A DNA stretch of 64,000 nt from Petrimonas mucosa (GCF_900095795.1 NZ_LT608328.1:1357001-1421000); one strand, 5' to 3'. Counted from the first letter of the stretch, positions 34,425-44,084 are shown. Made by a program: numbers and translations. Notes: a model not told the origin generated them from the letters alone.

Positions 34425-35684
34425 TTATCGTTTAGAAGTCACTTCCGATTCGTACTTTTCGATCTCTTGGATATACTCATCTCCAACAGGAACACCTTGC
34501 TGGAGACAATAGTAGTTGTAAACAGCATTCCATGGCATGGCTTTCAACTCTTCCAGATAGGCCATACGTTGGAAGTTGTTGTCTCTCTTTTCATATTCAC
34601 GCAGCTTTTCGGTCGGCTCCAGAAGTGCCTGCAGCATGGCTTTCTGGGTTGAACGGATTCCAACTACGTAGGCACCGATGCGATTGATGGATGCATCGAA
34701 ATAGTCCAATCCGATATGTACCTTCTCCATCTGTCCGGAGCGTACGATCTCCTGCGACAATTCGAGCAGCGCGTCGTTCAGGATGACTACGTGGTCGCTG
34801 TCCCAACGTTCGGGGCGGCTGACGTGGAGATTGACCTCGGGAACGAAAAGCAGCATGGAGGAGATCTTGTCGGCGATACCTTCGGTAGGATGGAAGTGAC
34901 CTGCATCCAGCGTCAACAGCATGTTGTTCTTGACGGCGTAACCCATGTAGAACTCATGTGAACCTACAACATAGCTTTCGCTGCCGATGCCGAAAAGTTT
35001 ACACTCTACGGAATCCTTCAGGTAGTCGGTGCTGATCTTTTCAGTCATTACTTCGTCCAGCGACTCCTTCAACAGTTCCCTGTGCTGTATGCGCGATACC
35101 GTTTTATCTTTCTCGCCGTCATGCACCCAGATGTTGTGGATACATGCATCGCCCTGTTGACGACCCATTTCTGCAGCAATCCGGCGGCAACGACGCAGGT
35201 GCTCTTTCCAGAAGTTGCGGATTTCGGGGTCGAAGCTCGAAAGTGAATAGTTTCCGCTCTTTGGGTGAGAAAAGAAGGTGGAATTGAAATCGAGTTTCGC
35301 TCCAGTTTTCTTTGCCCAGTCCATCCAGGTCTGAAAATGTTTCGGTTCAATCTGGTCCCTGTCGACAAACTCACCGCCGAAATCACCGTAGATTGCATGC
35401 AGACTTAAGCGATGCTTGCCGGGAATCAGTTCCAGCACCTTCTCGATATCATTCTTCAATTCGTCGATAGTGTTGGCTTTACCGGGATAGTTGCCAGTTG
35501 CCTGGATACCGCCGGTCAGTTCACCCTCGGGGTTTTCAAAGCCCGATACGTCATCTGACTGCCAGCAGTGGATGGAAATAGATACATTGTTCAGTTTTTC
35601 AATGGCTTTTTCCACATCAACACCCAACGCAGCATACTTTTCTTTTGCAGCTGCAAACTCTTTTTTGATCTGTTCTTCTTTCAT
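34425..35684 (-). CDS. rhaA: L-rhamnose isomerase
   Basis: The enzyme converts L-rhamnose to L-rhamnulose in the cytoplasm. At 419 residues it has family length. Family segments include SISIHCWQSDDVSGFE, GGIQATGNYPGKA, LSLHAIYGDFGGEFVDRD, LDFNSTFFSHPKSG, CIHNIWVHDGEKD and TLDAGHFHPTEGIADKIS, the last two carrying metal-binding His and Asp residues. It starts 24 bases after rhaB. Comparative Bacteroidota literature sometimes calls this gene rhaI. Confidence 0.95.
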   Translation of the reverse strand: MKEEQIKKEFAAAKEKYAALGVDVEKAIEKLNNVSISIHCWQSDDVSGFENPEGELTGGIQATGNYPGKANTIDELKNDIEKVLELIPGKHRLSLHAIYGDFGGEFVDRDQIEPKHFQTWMDWAKKTGAKLDFNSTFFSHPKSGNYSLSSFDPEIRNFWKEHLRRCRRIAAEMGRQQGDACIHNIWVHDGEKDKTVSRIQHRELLKESLDEVMTEKISTDYLKDSVECKLFGIGSESYVVGSHEFYMGYAVKNNMLLTLDAGHFHPTEGIADKISSMLLFVPEVNLHVSRPERWDSDHVVILNDALLELSQEIVRSGQMEKVHIGLDYFDASINRIGAYVVGIRSTQKAMLQALLEPTEKLREYEKRDNNFQRMAYLEELKAMPWNAVYNYYCLQQGVPVGDEYIQEIEKYESEVTSKR

Positions 35685-35708
35685 GATTGTTTTTATTTTC
35701 TGAGTAGT

Positions 35709-37196
35709 TTATAGTTCTTTGTATACGTTCAAGTATTCTGAGTATTTCTCTTTCCAGAGGTCGGTCTCCTGGGGTTCGAACCTGGCAAGGTCAACGGAGT
35801 TTCTGACCATCTGACGCATCTCGCTCTTGTCTGCCACCACTCCCGACGCTTTTGCCTGGAGCAGGATGTTGCCGATCGCCGTCGCTTCCGAAGGGCCTGC
35901 TACCACGGTCGTTCCGATAGCATTGGCTGTAAATTGGTTCAACATCTTGTTTTGCGATCCGCCTCCGATGATGTGTAGCGTCTCGATCGGGAAATCTGCC
36001 AGCTCCTTCAGGTTGTTGAGCACCTGCTTATACCTGAATGCAAGACTTTCGTAGATACAGCGGGCAATTTCTCCAATGGTCTGCGGGACATGCTGCCCTG
36101 TCTCTCTGCAGTAGTTCCGGATCTCATTGATCATCGATTCCGGACTGGCGAAACAGGAGGCATCAGGATTGATGAAACAACGGAAAGGTTCCGACTGGGT
36201 AGCCTCGCGAACGATGTCGTCGTACGAGATGTTTCGCTCCAGGGTCCACTCTTTCTTGCACTGTTCGATCAACCACATGCCACAGATATTCTTCAGCAAA
36301 CGGATCGAGCCGTCGGCACCACCTTCGTTCGTAAAGTTCAACGAGAAGGTCTCTTCGGTAACCACCGGTTCTTTCGACTCGATTCCCATCAGCGACCATG
36401 TTCCGGAGCTCAGGTAGGCAAAATGCTCGTTCTCGGCAGGGGTAGCAATGACGGCAGATGCGGTGTCGTGGCCGGCTACGGCTACTACTGGAACAGCCCC
36501 CATATGGGTCTCTCTTTGTACCGACTCGGAGAGGGTTCCTATCTCTGTTCCCGGGAAAACGATCGGTGCAAACTTCTCTTCCGACAGGCCCAATGTCTGC
36601 AACAGCTCGTTGTCGAACGAGCGGGTGAACGGATTTAACAATTGGGAGGTAGAGGCAATGGTATACTCCGTTACCATTTTATTGGTCAGCAGGTAAGAGA
36701 GTGCATCGGGCATGAACAGAAACTTGTCCGTGATGGGATAGATCGGATTGTTCTCCTCCTGTTGCGTGAACAGCTGGAAAAGTGAGTTGAAATTCATGAT
36801 CTGAATTCCGGTTTTCATGTAAGTCTCCTTTTTAGAGAGAACCTTGCTGAAAAACTTTTCGGGAGCCGAAAAGGTGCGGGTGTCGCGATAACTGTACGGC
36901 ATGCGGAGAGGTTCTCCATCTGTGCCGAATGATACGAAATCTACTCCCCAGGTATCGATACCGATAGATGCAATTTCGATGCCCTGGAGTTGAATCTCTT
37001 TTAAGGATTTCACGATTTCCCGGTAAAGATGAAACAGGTCCCAAAATAGTCTGCCATTAACTTCGATGATCGGATTAGCAAAACGGTTCACTTCTTTCAT
37101 TTCCAATTTGTTGTTTCGGATCGTTCCCAGAATGGCACGTCCGCTGGATGCTCCTAAGTCAATAGCTAAAAATGAGGTTAATTTGCTTTCATTCAT
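35709..37196 (-). CDS. rhaB: Rhamnulokinase (FGGY family)
   Basis: The kinase converts L-rhamnulose to L-rhamnulose-1-phosphate with ATP. The 495-residue protein has the FGGY N-terminal ATPase fold (FLAIDLGASSGRAILG), IGIDTWGVDFVSFG, VAGHDTASAV, YLSSGTWSLMGIE, and the C-terminal LHIIGGGSQNKMLNQFTANAIG. It is the first gene of rhaBAT. A -7-like box (TACTTTTG on the minus strand, 37244-37237) lies 41 bases upstream of its ATG. No rhaD aldolase follows in this operon. Confidence 0.95.
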   Translation of the reverse strand: MNESKLTSFLAIDLGASSGRAILGTIRNNKLEMKEVNRFANPIIEVNGRLFWDLFHLYREIVKSLKEIQLQGIEIASIGIDTWGVDFVSFGTDGEPLRMPYSYRDTRTFSAPEKFFSKVLSKKETYMKTGIQIMNFNSLFQLFTQQEENNPIYPITDKFLFMPDALSYLLTNKMVTEYTIASTSQLLNPFTRSFDNELLQTLGLSEEKFAPIVFPGTEIGTLSESVQRETHMGAVPVVAVAGHDTASAVIATPAENEHFAYLSSGTWSLMGIESKEPVVTEETFSLNFTNEGGADGSIRLLKNICGMWLIEQCKKEWTLERNISYDDIVREATQSEPFRCFINPDASCFASPESMINEIRNYCRETGQHVPQTIGEIARCIYESLAFRYKQVLNNLKELADFPIETLHIIGGGSQNKMLNQFTANAIGTTVVAGPSEATAIGNILLQAKASGVVADKSEMRQMVRNSVDLARFEPQETDLWKEKYSEYLNVYKEL

Positions 37197-37236
37197 GATG
37201 AGGCTAATAATTAAATGTAAAAAAGTTACAATATTA

Positions 37237-37244
37237 CAAAAGTA
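37237..37244 (-). promoter_or_regulatory. -7 box upstream of rhaB
   Basis: The minus strand reads TACTTTTG, an exact TAnnTTTG. The expected -33 position holds only a degenerate box (TTTA), which would fit an activator-dependent rha promoter. Confidence 0.5.
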
Positions 37245-37565
37245 TGAACAACAATGGTAAGTATAAATAATAAAAATGATTTTGTAGCTGCATTATTTGA
37301 TATTTTAGGTTCATTTTTTTTATGGAATATGGCCAATCGGGTAGCAATATCTATCTCGACTTTTTTTCGCTTTGATGGCTGTTTTCAATAAATGGCAGAC
37401 ATGCAGTGCTTTGGCGTATTTATTGAGGCTGCTTTCGGGAGGAGGGATTTTATGACAAAAAATACAGTACAAAAATCAATATTTGCATTGAGGGGGAAAC
37501 AAAACCCTCTATTTTTGCGGTTACAAATGATTACCATATTTACACTTTTATTAAAAACGCATTTT

Positions 37566-37597
37566 TTTGGATACTTTAGCTAATATGGGTACTTTTG
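37566..37597 (+). promoter_or_regulatory. Promoter of the E2-E3-E1-aldolase operon
   Basis: TTTG (37566-37569), 20 bases, then TACTTTTG (37590-37597) match the Bacteroidota consensus exactly. The E2 start codon lies 65 bases downstream. Confidence 0.75.
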
Positions 37598-37662
37598 TAT
37601 CAGTGTAGTGTGCGATGCTGCATTGATAATCAGTTAATGAAGAGTTTTCTAAAACAAAAAAA

Positions 37663-39012
37663 ATGGCAATAGTAGTTATTATGCCCAAGCAAGGGCAATC
37701 GGTTGAGAGTTGTATCATTGGCTCAGTAAACAAGAAAAAAGGAGATACTGTGAAAAAGGGGGATGTTCTTTTCTCGTATGAAACGGATAAGGCATCCTTT
37801 GAGGAGGAATCTCCGGTAGACGGAGTCGTACTCGAATGTTTTTACCAGGAAGGAGACGAAGTTCCCGTATTGGAAAACATGATGATTATTGGTGAACCTG
37901 GCGAGGATTATTCGGCCTTGCTGCAGGGCAGTCGGGGTGCAGAGGTGGAGAGTCGGAACGAGGCGCCGGTTGTTGCCAAGGAGGAAAGTGTGAAAACCGA
38001 AGCGAAGGGTGCCGTATCCCAGCCTCAACCCGATTCGCGGAGCGAAGAGATCGGAACACGCTTTATCTCTCCCCGGGCCAAAAATCTGGCTTCGAAAGAG
38101 GTGATCGACACTGCTGCGATAGCCGGATCCGGACCGCATGGACGCATCATCGAAAAGGATGTGCAGGCAGCCCTGGAGAATCGCCCCAAGATGACACCTC
38201 TGGCCAAGAAGATTGCCTCAGAGGAAAACCTTCAGCCGCAATCGGGTACCGGATTGGCCGGAACAGCCCGTTCCGTGGACCTGGTTCCGCCTGCAAATAC
38301 AGTCTATGCCAACGACTATGAGGACAAGAAGCTCTCCAATATGAGAAAACTGATTGCGCGGGCCATGCATGCTTCGCTGCAGAACTCAGCACAGCTTACA
38401 CATCACCTCGGAGCAGATGCACGCCGCATCCTCGAACTTCGCAAAAAGGCGAAAGCAGATTTGGAGGCCGGAAAGATCTCGGCAAACATCACCCTCAACG
38501 ATATGGTCTGTTTTGCCGTTATCCGGGCACTCAAGAAGTTCCCCAACGTCAATTCCCATTTTCTGGGTGAGAGCATGCGCCTCTTTAATAAGGTGCATCT
38601 CGGCGTGGCCGTCGATACCGAGCGGGGGTTGATGGTTCCGGTTGTGAAGAATGCCGATGACCTGTCGATCGTGGGACTTTCAAACCAGTTGAAAGAGGTG
38701 GCCAACGCCTGCAAGACAGGCAGTGTGAATCCCGATATCCTTTCGGCTGAAGCGGGCTCGTTCACGGTCTCCAACCTCGGCAATTACGGAGTGGAGATTT
38801 TCACACCCGTGATCAATTTGCCGCAATCGGCCATACTGGGTGTAAACACCATTGTTCCGCGTCCGAAGGATCTGGGTGACGGGGTCTATGCGTTTGTTCC
38901 ATACATCGGCTTGAGCCTTACCTACGATCACCGTGCACTGGATGGCGGGGAGGCGACTCGTTTCCTGAAGCAGATCGCTCTGGAGATCGAGAATCTTGAA
39001 TTTGAATTCTAA
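37663..39012 (+). CDS. 2-oxoacid dehydrogenase E2, dihydrolipoamide acyltransferase
   Basis: This is the core of the multienzyme complex; it takes an acyl group from E1 on a swinging lipoyl arm and passes it to CoA. The 449-residue protein has an N-terminal lipoyl domain (about 1-78) with the modified Lys as K43 in ETDKASFE. An acidic/basic linker follows, then a peripheral-subunit-binding domain (about 132-170, FISPRAKNLASKEV). The catalytic domain (about 225-449) ends with YDHRALDGG, where H423 and D427 are the active site. It is the first gene of the operon. Which acyl group it carries cannot be read from the sequence; acetyl, branched-chain and acetoin types are all possible. Confidence 0.92.
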   Translation: MAIVVIMPKQGQSVESCIIGSVNKKKGDTVKKGDVLFSYETDKASFEEESPVDGVVLECFYQEGDEVPVLENMMIIGEPGEDYSALLQGSRGAEVESRNEAPVVAKEESVKTEAKGAVSQPQPDSRSEEIGTRFISPRAKNLASKEVIDTAAIAGSGPHGRIIEKDVQAALENRPKMTPLAKKIASEENLQPQSGTGLAGTARSVDLVPPANTVYANDYEDKKLSNMRKLIARAMHASLQNSAQLTHHLGADARRILELRKKAKADLEAGKISANITLNDMVCFAVIRALKKFPNVNSHFLGESMRLFNKVHLGVAVDTERGLMVPVVKNADDLSIVGLSNQLKEVANACKTGSVNPDILSAEAGSFTVSNLGNYGVEIFTPVINLPQSAILGVNTIVPRPKDLGDGVYAFVPYIGLSLTYDHRALDGGEATRFLKQIALEIENLEFEF

Positions 39013-39023
39013 TCTAAAAAAAG

Positions 39024-40385
39024 ATGATAATGTACGACTTATTGATCATCGGGGGGGGGCCAGCCGGTTATGTGGCTGCCGAACGAGCAGGACATAAAGG
39101 ATTGAAAGTGGCGCTGTTCGAGAAAAAGGAGCTGGGAGGCGTTTGCCTTAACGAGGGGTGTATTCCCACCAAAACCATGCTCTATAGTGCCAAGACCTAC
39201 GAGAATGCCCTCCATGGAGAGAAATATGGAGTTTTTGCGGAAACCGTTCGTTTTGAATACGACAAGATTGTCTCCCGCAAAAATAAAGTAGTACGTAAGC
39301 TGGTCGCCGGAGTCAAATCCAAGATGAAGGTCAACGGTGTTACTGTCGTTGAGGGAGAGGCCATGATTAAGGGCCGAAGTTCCAACGGAATCGAGGTGGT
39401 CTGCAACGGCGAACAATATCTGGGAGCCAACCTGCTGATCTGTACCGGATCCGAGGCATCGGTACCCCCCATTCCCGGATTGAGGGAGGCTGGCGATATT
39501 ATCCTCACCAACCGGGAGATCCTCGATCTGAAAGAGCAGCCCAAGAAGCTTGTAGTGATCGGTGGCGGTGTTATCGGGATGGAGTTTGCCAGCTTTTTCA
39601 ACAGCTTGGGATCGGATGTGACGGTGATCGAGATGCTGCCCGAGATCCTTGGGAACAACGATTACGAAATCTCCGCCCTTTCACGCGATCTCTTTACCAA
39701 AAAGGGAATTGTGTTTCACCTGAATGCAAAGGTGGTACAGATAGATGGAAACAAGGTGATTTTCGAGAAGGGAGGCGAAACGCATACCGTTGAGGGAGAC
39801 AAGATACTGCTGAGCGTTGGACGCCGTCCGGTTACCAAAGGTTTCGGTCTTGAAAACCTTGGTGTGGAACTGGAGCGGGGTGGCATCAAGGTGGACGAGA
39901 AGATGCGCACCAACGTTCCCAACGTTTTTGCTGCGGGCGACGTGACCGGATTCTCGCTGTTGGCCCATACCGCCAGCCGTGAAGGTGAAGTTGTGGTGAA
40001 CAACCTCACCGGCAGGGAGGATGTGATGCGTTACAACGCCATTCCGGGAGTTGTCTATATCAATCCGGAGATTGCAGGCGTGGGAGAGACCGAGGAGAGT
40101 GCCAAAGCCAAGGGAATTGCCTATAAGGTGGCCAAACTGCCCATGGCCTATGCTGGACGTTTTGTTGCCGAAAACGAAGGCGGTACCGGTCTCTGCAAGG
40201 TGCTCGTCGGCGAGAAGTACGGCGAAGTGCTTGGTGTCCACATGTTGGGAAACCCCAGCAGTGAGATGATCTATGGCGCATGTATGGCGATTGAACAGGA
40301 AATGACGCTGGAAGAGATGAAAGAGGTAGTATTCCCCCATCCGACGGTCAGCGAAATATTCAAGGAGGTTGTTTTTGGATTCTGA
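39024..40385 (+). CDS. lpdA: Dihydrolipoyl dehydrogenase (E3)
   Basis: E3 re-oxidises dihydrolipoamide and reduces NAD+. The 453-residue flavoprotein has the FAD-binding start LLIIGGGPAGYVAAERAG, the redox disulfide C41-x4-C46 in GGVCLNEGCIPTK, the NAD-binding VVIGGGVIGMEFA, the FAD segment NVFAAGDVTG, and the C-terminal HPTVSE with the catalytic His/Glu. Two ATG codons (39024 and 39030) could start it. It begins 11 bases after E2, so the complex is built from one transcript. Confidence 0.95.
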   Translation: MIMYDLLIIGGGPAGYVAAERAGHKGLKVALFEKKELGGVCLNEGCIPTKTMLYSAKTYENALHGEKYGVFAETVRFEYDKIVSRKNKVVRKLVAGVKSKMKVNGVTVVEGEAMIKGRSSNGIEVVCNGEQYLGANLLICTGSEASVPPIPGLREAGDIILTNREILDLKEQPKKLVVIGGGVIGMEFASFFNSLGSDVTVIEMLPEILGNNDYEISALSRDLFTKKGIVFHLNAKVVQIDGNKVIFEKGGETHTVEGDKILLSVGRRPVTKGFGLENLGVELERGGIKVDEKMRTNVPNVFAAGDVTGFSLLAHTASREGEVVVNNLTGREDVMRYNAIPGVVYINPEIAGVGETEESAKAKGIAYKVAKLPMAYAGRFVAENEGGTGLCKVLVGEKYGEVLGVHMLGNPSSEMIYGACMAIEQEMTLEEMKEVVFPHPTVSEIFKEVVFGF

Positions 40386-40450
40386 TGCCAGACAACCTGC
40401 TTATAAAAAGAACAACTGACGATTAAAATCGATCGAAACATTAAAAAGAT

Positions 40451-42910
40451 ATGCCTAAAAGTCAATTTATCGACCCGGCTGAAGCCCGTAAACCGGGCGT
40501 TGTGGAATTTCAGCCAATTCCGGTTAATCAGTATCAAAAAACGGTAAAGGAGGAGCGTGGAAACTTTACCGACGAAGAACTAAAAGCCATCTACCACGAC
40601 ATGGTGCTCATCCGTGAGTTTGAAACCATGCTCAATCTTATCAAGACCAAAGGGGAATACAACGGTGTGGCGTACAATCACCCCGGACCGGCCCACTTGT
40701 CCATCGGACAGGAATCGGCCGCCGTGGGTATGGCCTGGACCCTAACTGTGGATGATTTTATCTTCGGCAGCCACCGTTCGCACGGTGAGATCCTTGCCAA
40801 AGGGATGTCTGCCATTCACAAGCTTTCCGACGAAGAGCTGATGAAGATCATGCAGGAGTTTTTCGACGGAACAGTATTGAAGATCGTTCAGAAAGATTTC
40901 AATGGTACGACCAAGGAGCTGGCACGCCGATTCCTGGTTTATGGAACATTGGCCGAAATATTTGCCAGGGAGACTGGCTTCAACAAGGGGCTGGGAGGTT
41001 CAATGCACGCCTTCTTCACCCCCTTCGGTGTTTATCCCAACAACGCCATTGTGGGCGGTTCGGGAGATATTGCAGTGGGTGCCGCACTGTACAAAAAAGT
41101 CAATCGCAAGCCCGGCCTGGTGGTTGCCAATATTGGAGATGCATCGATGGCTTGCGGACCCGTTTGGGAGGGGATCACCTTCGCCGCCATGGACCAGTTC
41201 AGGGAGCTCTGGGAAGGTGAGATGCAAGGTGGTCTTCCGGTCATTATCAACATCATGAACAACCAGTACGGAATGGGTGGCCAGACCTGTGGCGAGACCA
41301 TGGGATACGGCATCGCTGCACGTATCGGTGCCGGTGTCAATGATGAGCAGATGCATGCAGAGCGGGTAGACGGCTACAATCCGCTGGCGGTAATCGACGC
41401 CTACAGGCGCAAACGCAAAGTGATCGAGGAGAAGAAGGGACCGGTACTGCTGGATGTGTTGACCTACCGTTACAGCGGACACTCTCCTTCCGACGCTTCA
41501 TCATACCGTACCAAGGAAGAGGTGGAAGCTTGGGAAAGACAGGATTGTATCGCATCGTTCGGCAAGCAGTTGCTGGAAGCAGGTGTTGCCACCCAGGACG
41601 AGCTGGATGCCGTCTGGAGCGATGTGAAGGCCCTTACCCACGAAATGTTCCTCAAGTCGATCGACGATGAGATCTCGCCTCGGATGAAAAATCCCGACGT
41701 GATTGGAGAGATGATGTTCTCCAACGGTTCGGTCGACAGCTTCTCCGACGCCAAACCCGATGTGTTGATGCCGTTGGAGGAGAACTCCCGTGTGAAGAAG
41801 ATTGCCACCAAGGAGCGTTTTGCCTTCGATGCCGACGGCAAACCCTTCAGCAAGATGAAGCAGTTCCAGCTGCGCGATGCCATCTTCGAAGCTATCATGG
41901 ATAGATTCTACAAGGATGCTTCCCTTATCGCATACGGTGAAGAGAACCGCGACTGGGGTGGTGCCTTTGCCGTTTACGGCGGAATGACCGAGGCGCTTCC
42001 CTACCATCGCCTGTTCAACTCGCCCATCTCCGAGGCCTCCATTGTTGGAACGGCCATCGGTTATGCAATGTGTGGCGGCAGGGTAATTCCCGAGATCATG
42101 TACTGCGACTTCCTCGGACGTTGTGGCGACGAGGTGTTCAATCAACTTCCCAAATGGCAGGCAATGAGTGGAAACGTGCTGAAGATGCCGGTTGTCCTCC
42201 GCGTCTCCGTGGGTTCGAAATATGGTGCACAGCACTCGCAGGACTGGACATCGCTGGTGGCACATATTCCGGGTATCAAGGTCTGCTTCCCGGTAACACC
42301 CTACGATGCCAAGGGATTGATGAATGCCGCATTGCAAGGGACCGACCCGGTCATCTTCTTTGAGAGCCAACGCATATACGATATCGGCGAGCAATTCCAC
42401 AAGGGAGGTGTTCCAACCGGATATTACGAGATACCGATCGGAGAACCCGATGTGAAGAGAGAGGGTAAGGACATTACGTTCCTGACCATCGGACATACAC
42501 TTTATCCCGCCCTCCAGGCTGCAAAAGAGCTGGAGACGGTTTACGGCATGAGTGCCGAAGTGATCGATGCCCGGTCGCTGGTACCTTTCAACTACGAAAA
42601 AGTGATCGCCTCGGTGAAGAAGACCGGCAAGATCATTGTTGCCGGTGATGCAACCGCCCGGGGTTCGTTCCTGAACGACCTGGCTGCAAACATCAGTTCG
42701 CTCTGCTTCGACTACCTGGATGCTCCTGTCGGCGTGCTTGGATCGCGTAACTGGATCACTCCGGCACACGAACTTGAAAGTGCGTTCTTCCCGCAGCCAA
42801 GCTGGTTTATCGATATGATCCACGAACGCATTCAGCCGTTGAACGGATATATCCCCGGAGAGAACTTTACCGATGCCGAAATGATAAGGAGAGCGAAAAA
42901 AGGAGTTTGA
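40451..42910 (+). CDS. 2-oxoacid dehydrogenase E1, fused alpha and beta subunits
   Basis: E1 uses thiamine diphosphate to decarboxylate a 2-oxoacid, or to cleave an acetoin-type ketol, and hands the acyl group to E2. In this 819-residue protein the alpha part (about 1-420) and beta part (about 475-819) are joined in one chain. The alpha part has FIFGSHRSHGEI, GKGLGGSMHAF-like NKGLGGSMHAF, and the thiamine motif GDASMACG to NIMNNQYG. The beta part has YGEENRDWGGAFAVYGG, FNSPISEASIVGTAIGYAM and PVVLRVSVGSKYGAQHSQDW. Fused E1 proteins occur in Bacteroidota, usually annotated only as a 2-oxoacid dehydrogenase. The substrate is unknown, and the aldolase neighbours argue for a sugar-derived compound. 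Confidence 0.92.
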   Translation: MPKSQFIDPAEARKPGVVEFQPIPVNQYQKTVKEERGNFTDEELKAIYHDMVLIREFETMLNLIKTKGEYNGVAYNHPGPAHLSIGQESAAVGMAWTLTVDDFIFGSHRSHGEILAKGMSAIHKLSDEELMKIMQEFFDGTVLKIVQKDFNGTTKELARRFLVYGTLAEIFARETGFNKGLGGSMHAFFTPFGVYPNNAIVGGSGDIAVGAALYKKVNRKPGLVVANIGDASMACGPVWEGITFAAMDQFRELWEGEMQGGLPVIINIMNNQYGMGGQTCGETMGYGIAARIGAGVNDEQMHAERVDGYNPLAVIDAYRRKRKVIEEKKGPVLLDVLTYRYSGHSPSDASSYRTKEEVEAWERQDCIASFGKQLLEAGVATQDELDAVWSDVKALTHEMFLKSIDDEISPRMKNPDVIGEMMFSNGSVDSFSDAKPDVLMPLEENSRVKKIATKERFAFDADGKPFSKMKQFQLRDAIFEAIMDRFYKDASLIAYGEENRDWGGAFAVYGGMTEALPYHRLFNSPISEASIVGTAIGYAMCGGRVIPEIMYCDFLGRCGDEVFNQLPKWQAMSGNVLKMPVVLRVSVGSKYGAQHSQDWTSLVAHIPGIKVCFPVTPYDAKGLMNAALQGTDPVIFFESQRIYDIGEQFHKGGVPTGYYEIPIGEPDVKREGKDITFLTIGHTLYPALQAAKELETVYGMSAEVIDARSLVPFNYEKVIASVKKTGKIIVAGDATARGSFLNDLAANISSLCFDYLDAPVGVLGSRNWITPAHELESAFFPQPSWFIDMIHERIQPLNGYIPGENFTDAEMIRRAKKGV

Positions 42911-42912
42911 TC

Positions 42913-44079
42913 ATGAGTTTTCCAAAAGTAAATGCCCACCTGCATACTCCATTTTCCTTCAGTGCATTTTGCGATATCAGCGATGCGCTTGACCGGGCTG
43001 TTGCAGAGGAGGTGAAGGCGGTAGGTATCAACGACTTTTATACTGCCGAAGGTTACGGAGAGTGGGCGGAAGGGTGCCGCCAGCGCGCTCTTTACCCGCT
43101 TTTCGGTATCGAATTTATCAGCCTCAACGAAGAGGATCAGAAGGCCGGCCTGCGGGTAAATGATCCCGGAAATCCGGGACGGACCTATATCAGCGGGAAG
43201 GGGTTGTCACACCCCTTCAGGCTGGATGAGCCCTATGCTTCGCAATTGGCGGACGTGCGGGCCGAAGCCAACAAGCAGGTGGAGGCGATGTGTGAAAAGT
43301 TGAACGGAATTCTTGCAGAGAAGCAGGCCGGCTTTACCCTCGATATCGGGTGGATCAAGGAGAACCTGACCCGGGGATCCGTTCGGGAGCGTCACCTGGC
43401 GAAAGCCTTGCGCCTGAAGGTCTATGAACAGTGCAGTGGTGATTCCGACCGGATAAAAGTGCTGCTGAAAGAACTATTCGACGGAAAGGAGCTGCGTTCG
43501 GATACCGACAACGTTGCCGGTGTAGAGAATGAGATCCGTGGAAACTTGCTGAAGGCGGGCGGAGCGGCTTTCGTGCCCGAAACTGCCGAGGCTTTCCTCC
43601 CGATGCAGACGGTCTGCAAGATCATCTTGGCGGCCGGTGGAATACCCACCTATCCCTTCCTGGCAGATGATGCCCAGGGTAACTACACCGATTTCGAGCG
43701 CGACCTCGAAGGTGTGGCCAAACAGTTGACCGATCGTGGATTCCATTCGGTGGAGTTTATTACTACCCGCAACGACGTGAAGTTGCTGGAGAGATATGCC
43801 ACCTATCTCCACGATCAGGGTTTTGTGGTCACTTTTGGAAGTGAACACAACTCTCCGGTGATGGAGCCTGTAGAACTCTTTGCCCGTAACCAGACCCCTT
43901 TGACCGAAAAGCTGATGCAGATCAATTACGAGGGAGCCTGTGTAGTGGCAGCCCATCAGCATCTGGTCGCGCAGGGACTGAGCGGCTATGTCGATACAGA
44001 TGGGAATGCAGACCGTACGCAGAGGAGCGAGTTCGTGAAATTGGGTGATGAATTAATCAGAAACAGTGCAGGAAATTAA
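42913..44079 (+). CDS. PHP-domain metal-dependent hydrolase, unknown substrate
   Basis: The start is ATG 42913 (MSFPKVNAHLHTPFSF), preceded by AGGAG at 42901-42905; a TTG at 42907 adds only two residues. The 388-residue protein has the PHP fold. The HLH motif (H9, H11) lies at the N-terminus, GINDFYTAEGY supplies an Asp, FGIEF a Glu, and FGSEHNSP near the C-terminus a late His. A helical insertion of about 180 residues separates the early and late metal motifs. PHP proteins are usually phosphoesterases, so a sugar-phosphate or cyclic-phosphate hydrolase is plausible. It starts 2 bases after E1 and 5 bases before the aldolase fusion. I do not recognise a characterised homologue. Confidence 0.8.
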   Translation: MSFPKVNAHLHTPFSFSAFCDISDALDRAVAEEVKAVGINDFYTAEGYGEWAEGCRQRALYPLFGIEFISLNEEDQKAGLRVNDPGNPGRTYISGKGLSHPFRLDEPYASQLADVRAEANKQVEAMCEKLNGILAEKQAGFTLDIGWIKENLTRGSVRERHLAKALRLKVYEQCSGDSDRIKVLLKELFDGKELRSDTDNVAGVENEIRGNLLKAGGAAFVPETAEAFLPMQTVCKIILAAGGIPTYPFLADDAQGNYTDFERDLEGVAKQLTDRGFHSVEFITTRNDVKLLERYATYLHDQGFVVTFGSEHNSPVMEPVELFARNQTPLTEKLMQINYEGACVVAAHQHLVAQGLSGYVDTDGNADRTQRSEFVKLGDELIRNSAGN

Positions 44080-44084
44080 CAGAG

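Larger units (their letters stand above)
37197..37662. other. Divergent control region between rhaB and the dehydrogenase operon
   Basis: This 466-base A/T-rich stretch has no supportable gene. Near rhaB a minus-strand TACTTTTG box lies at 37244-37237. Near the right end a full promoter for the plus-strand operon lies at 37566-37597. The middle (about 37270-37560) holds only short A/T runs and a weak open frame that I do not accept. Its size and position between two sugar operons suggest operators for a regulator such as the AraC-family protein, but I found no convincing repeat. Confidence 0.6.

Noticed and set aside
37392-37583. 63-codon frame in the rhaB-E2 spacer
   Set aside because: No homology, no promoter of its own at the right distance, and it overlaps the -33 box of the operon promoter.
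41501-42823. Antisense frame of 440 codons opposite the fused E1 gene
   Set aside because: The sense protein has complete E1 motifs; the antisense product shows no domain and lies inside the operon.
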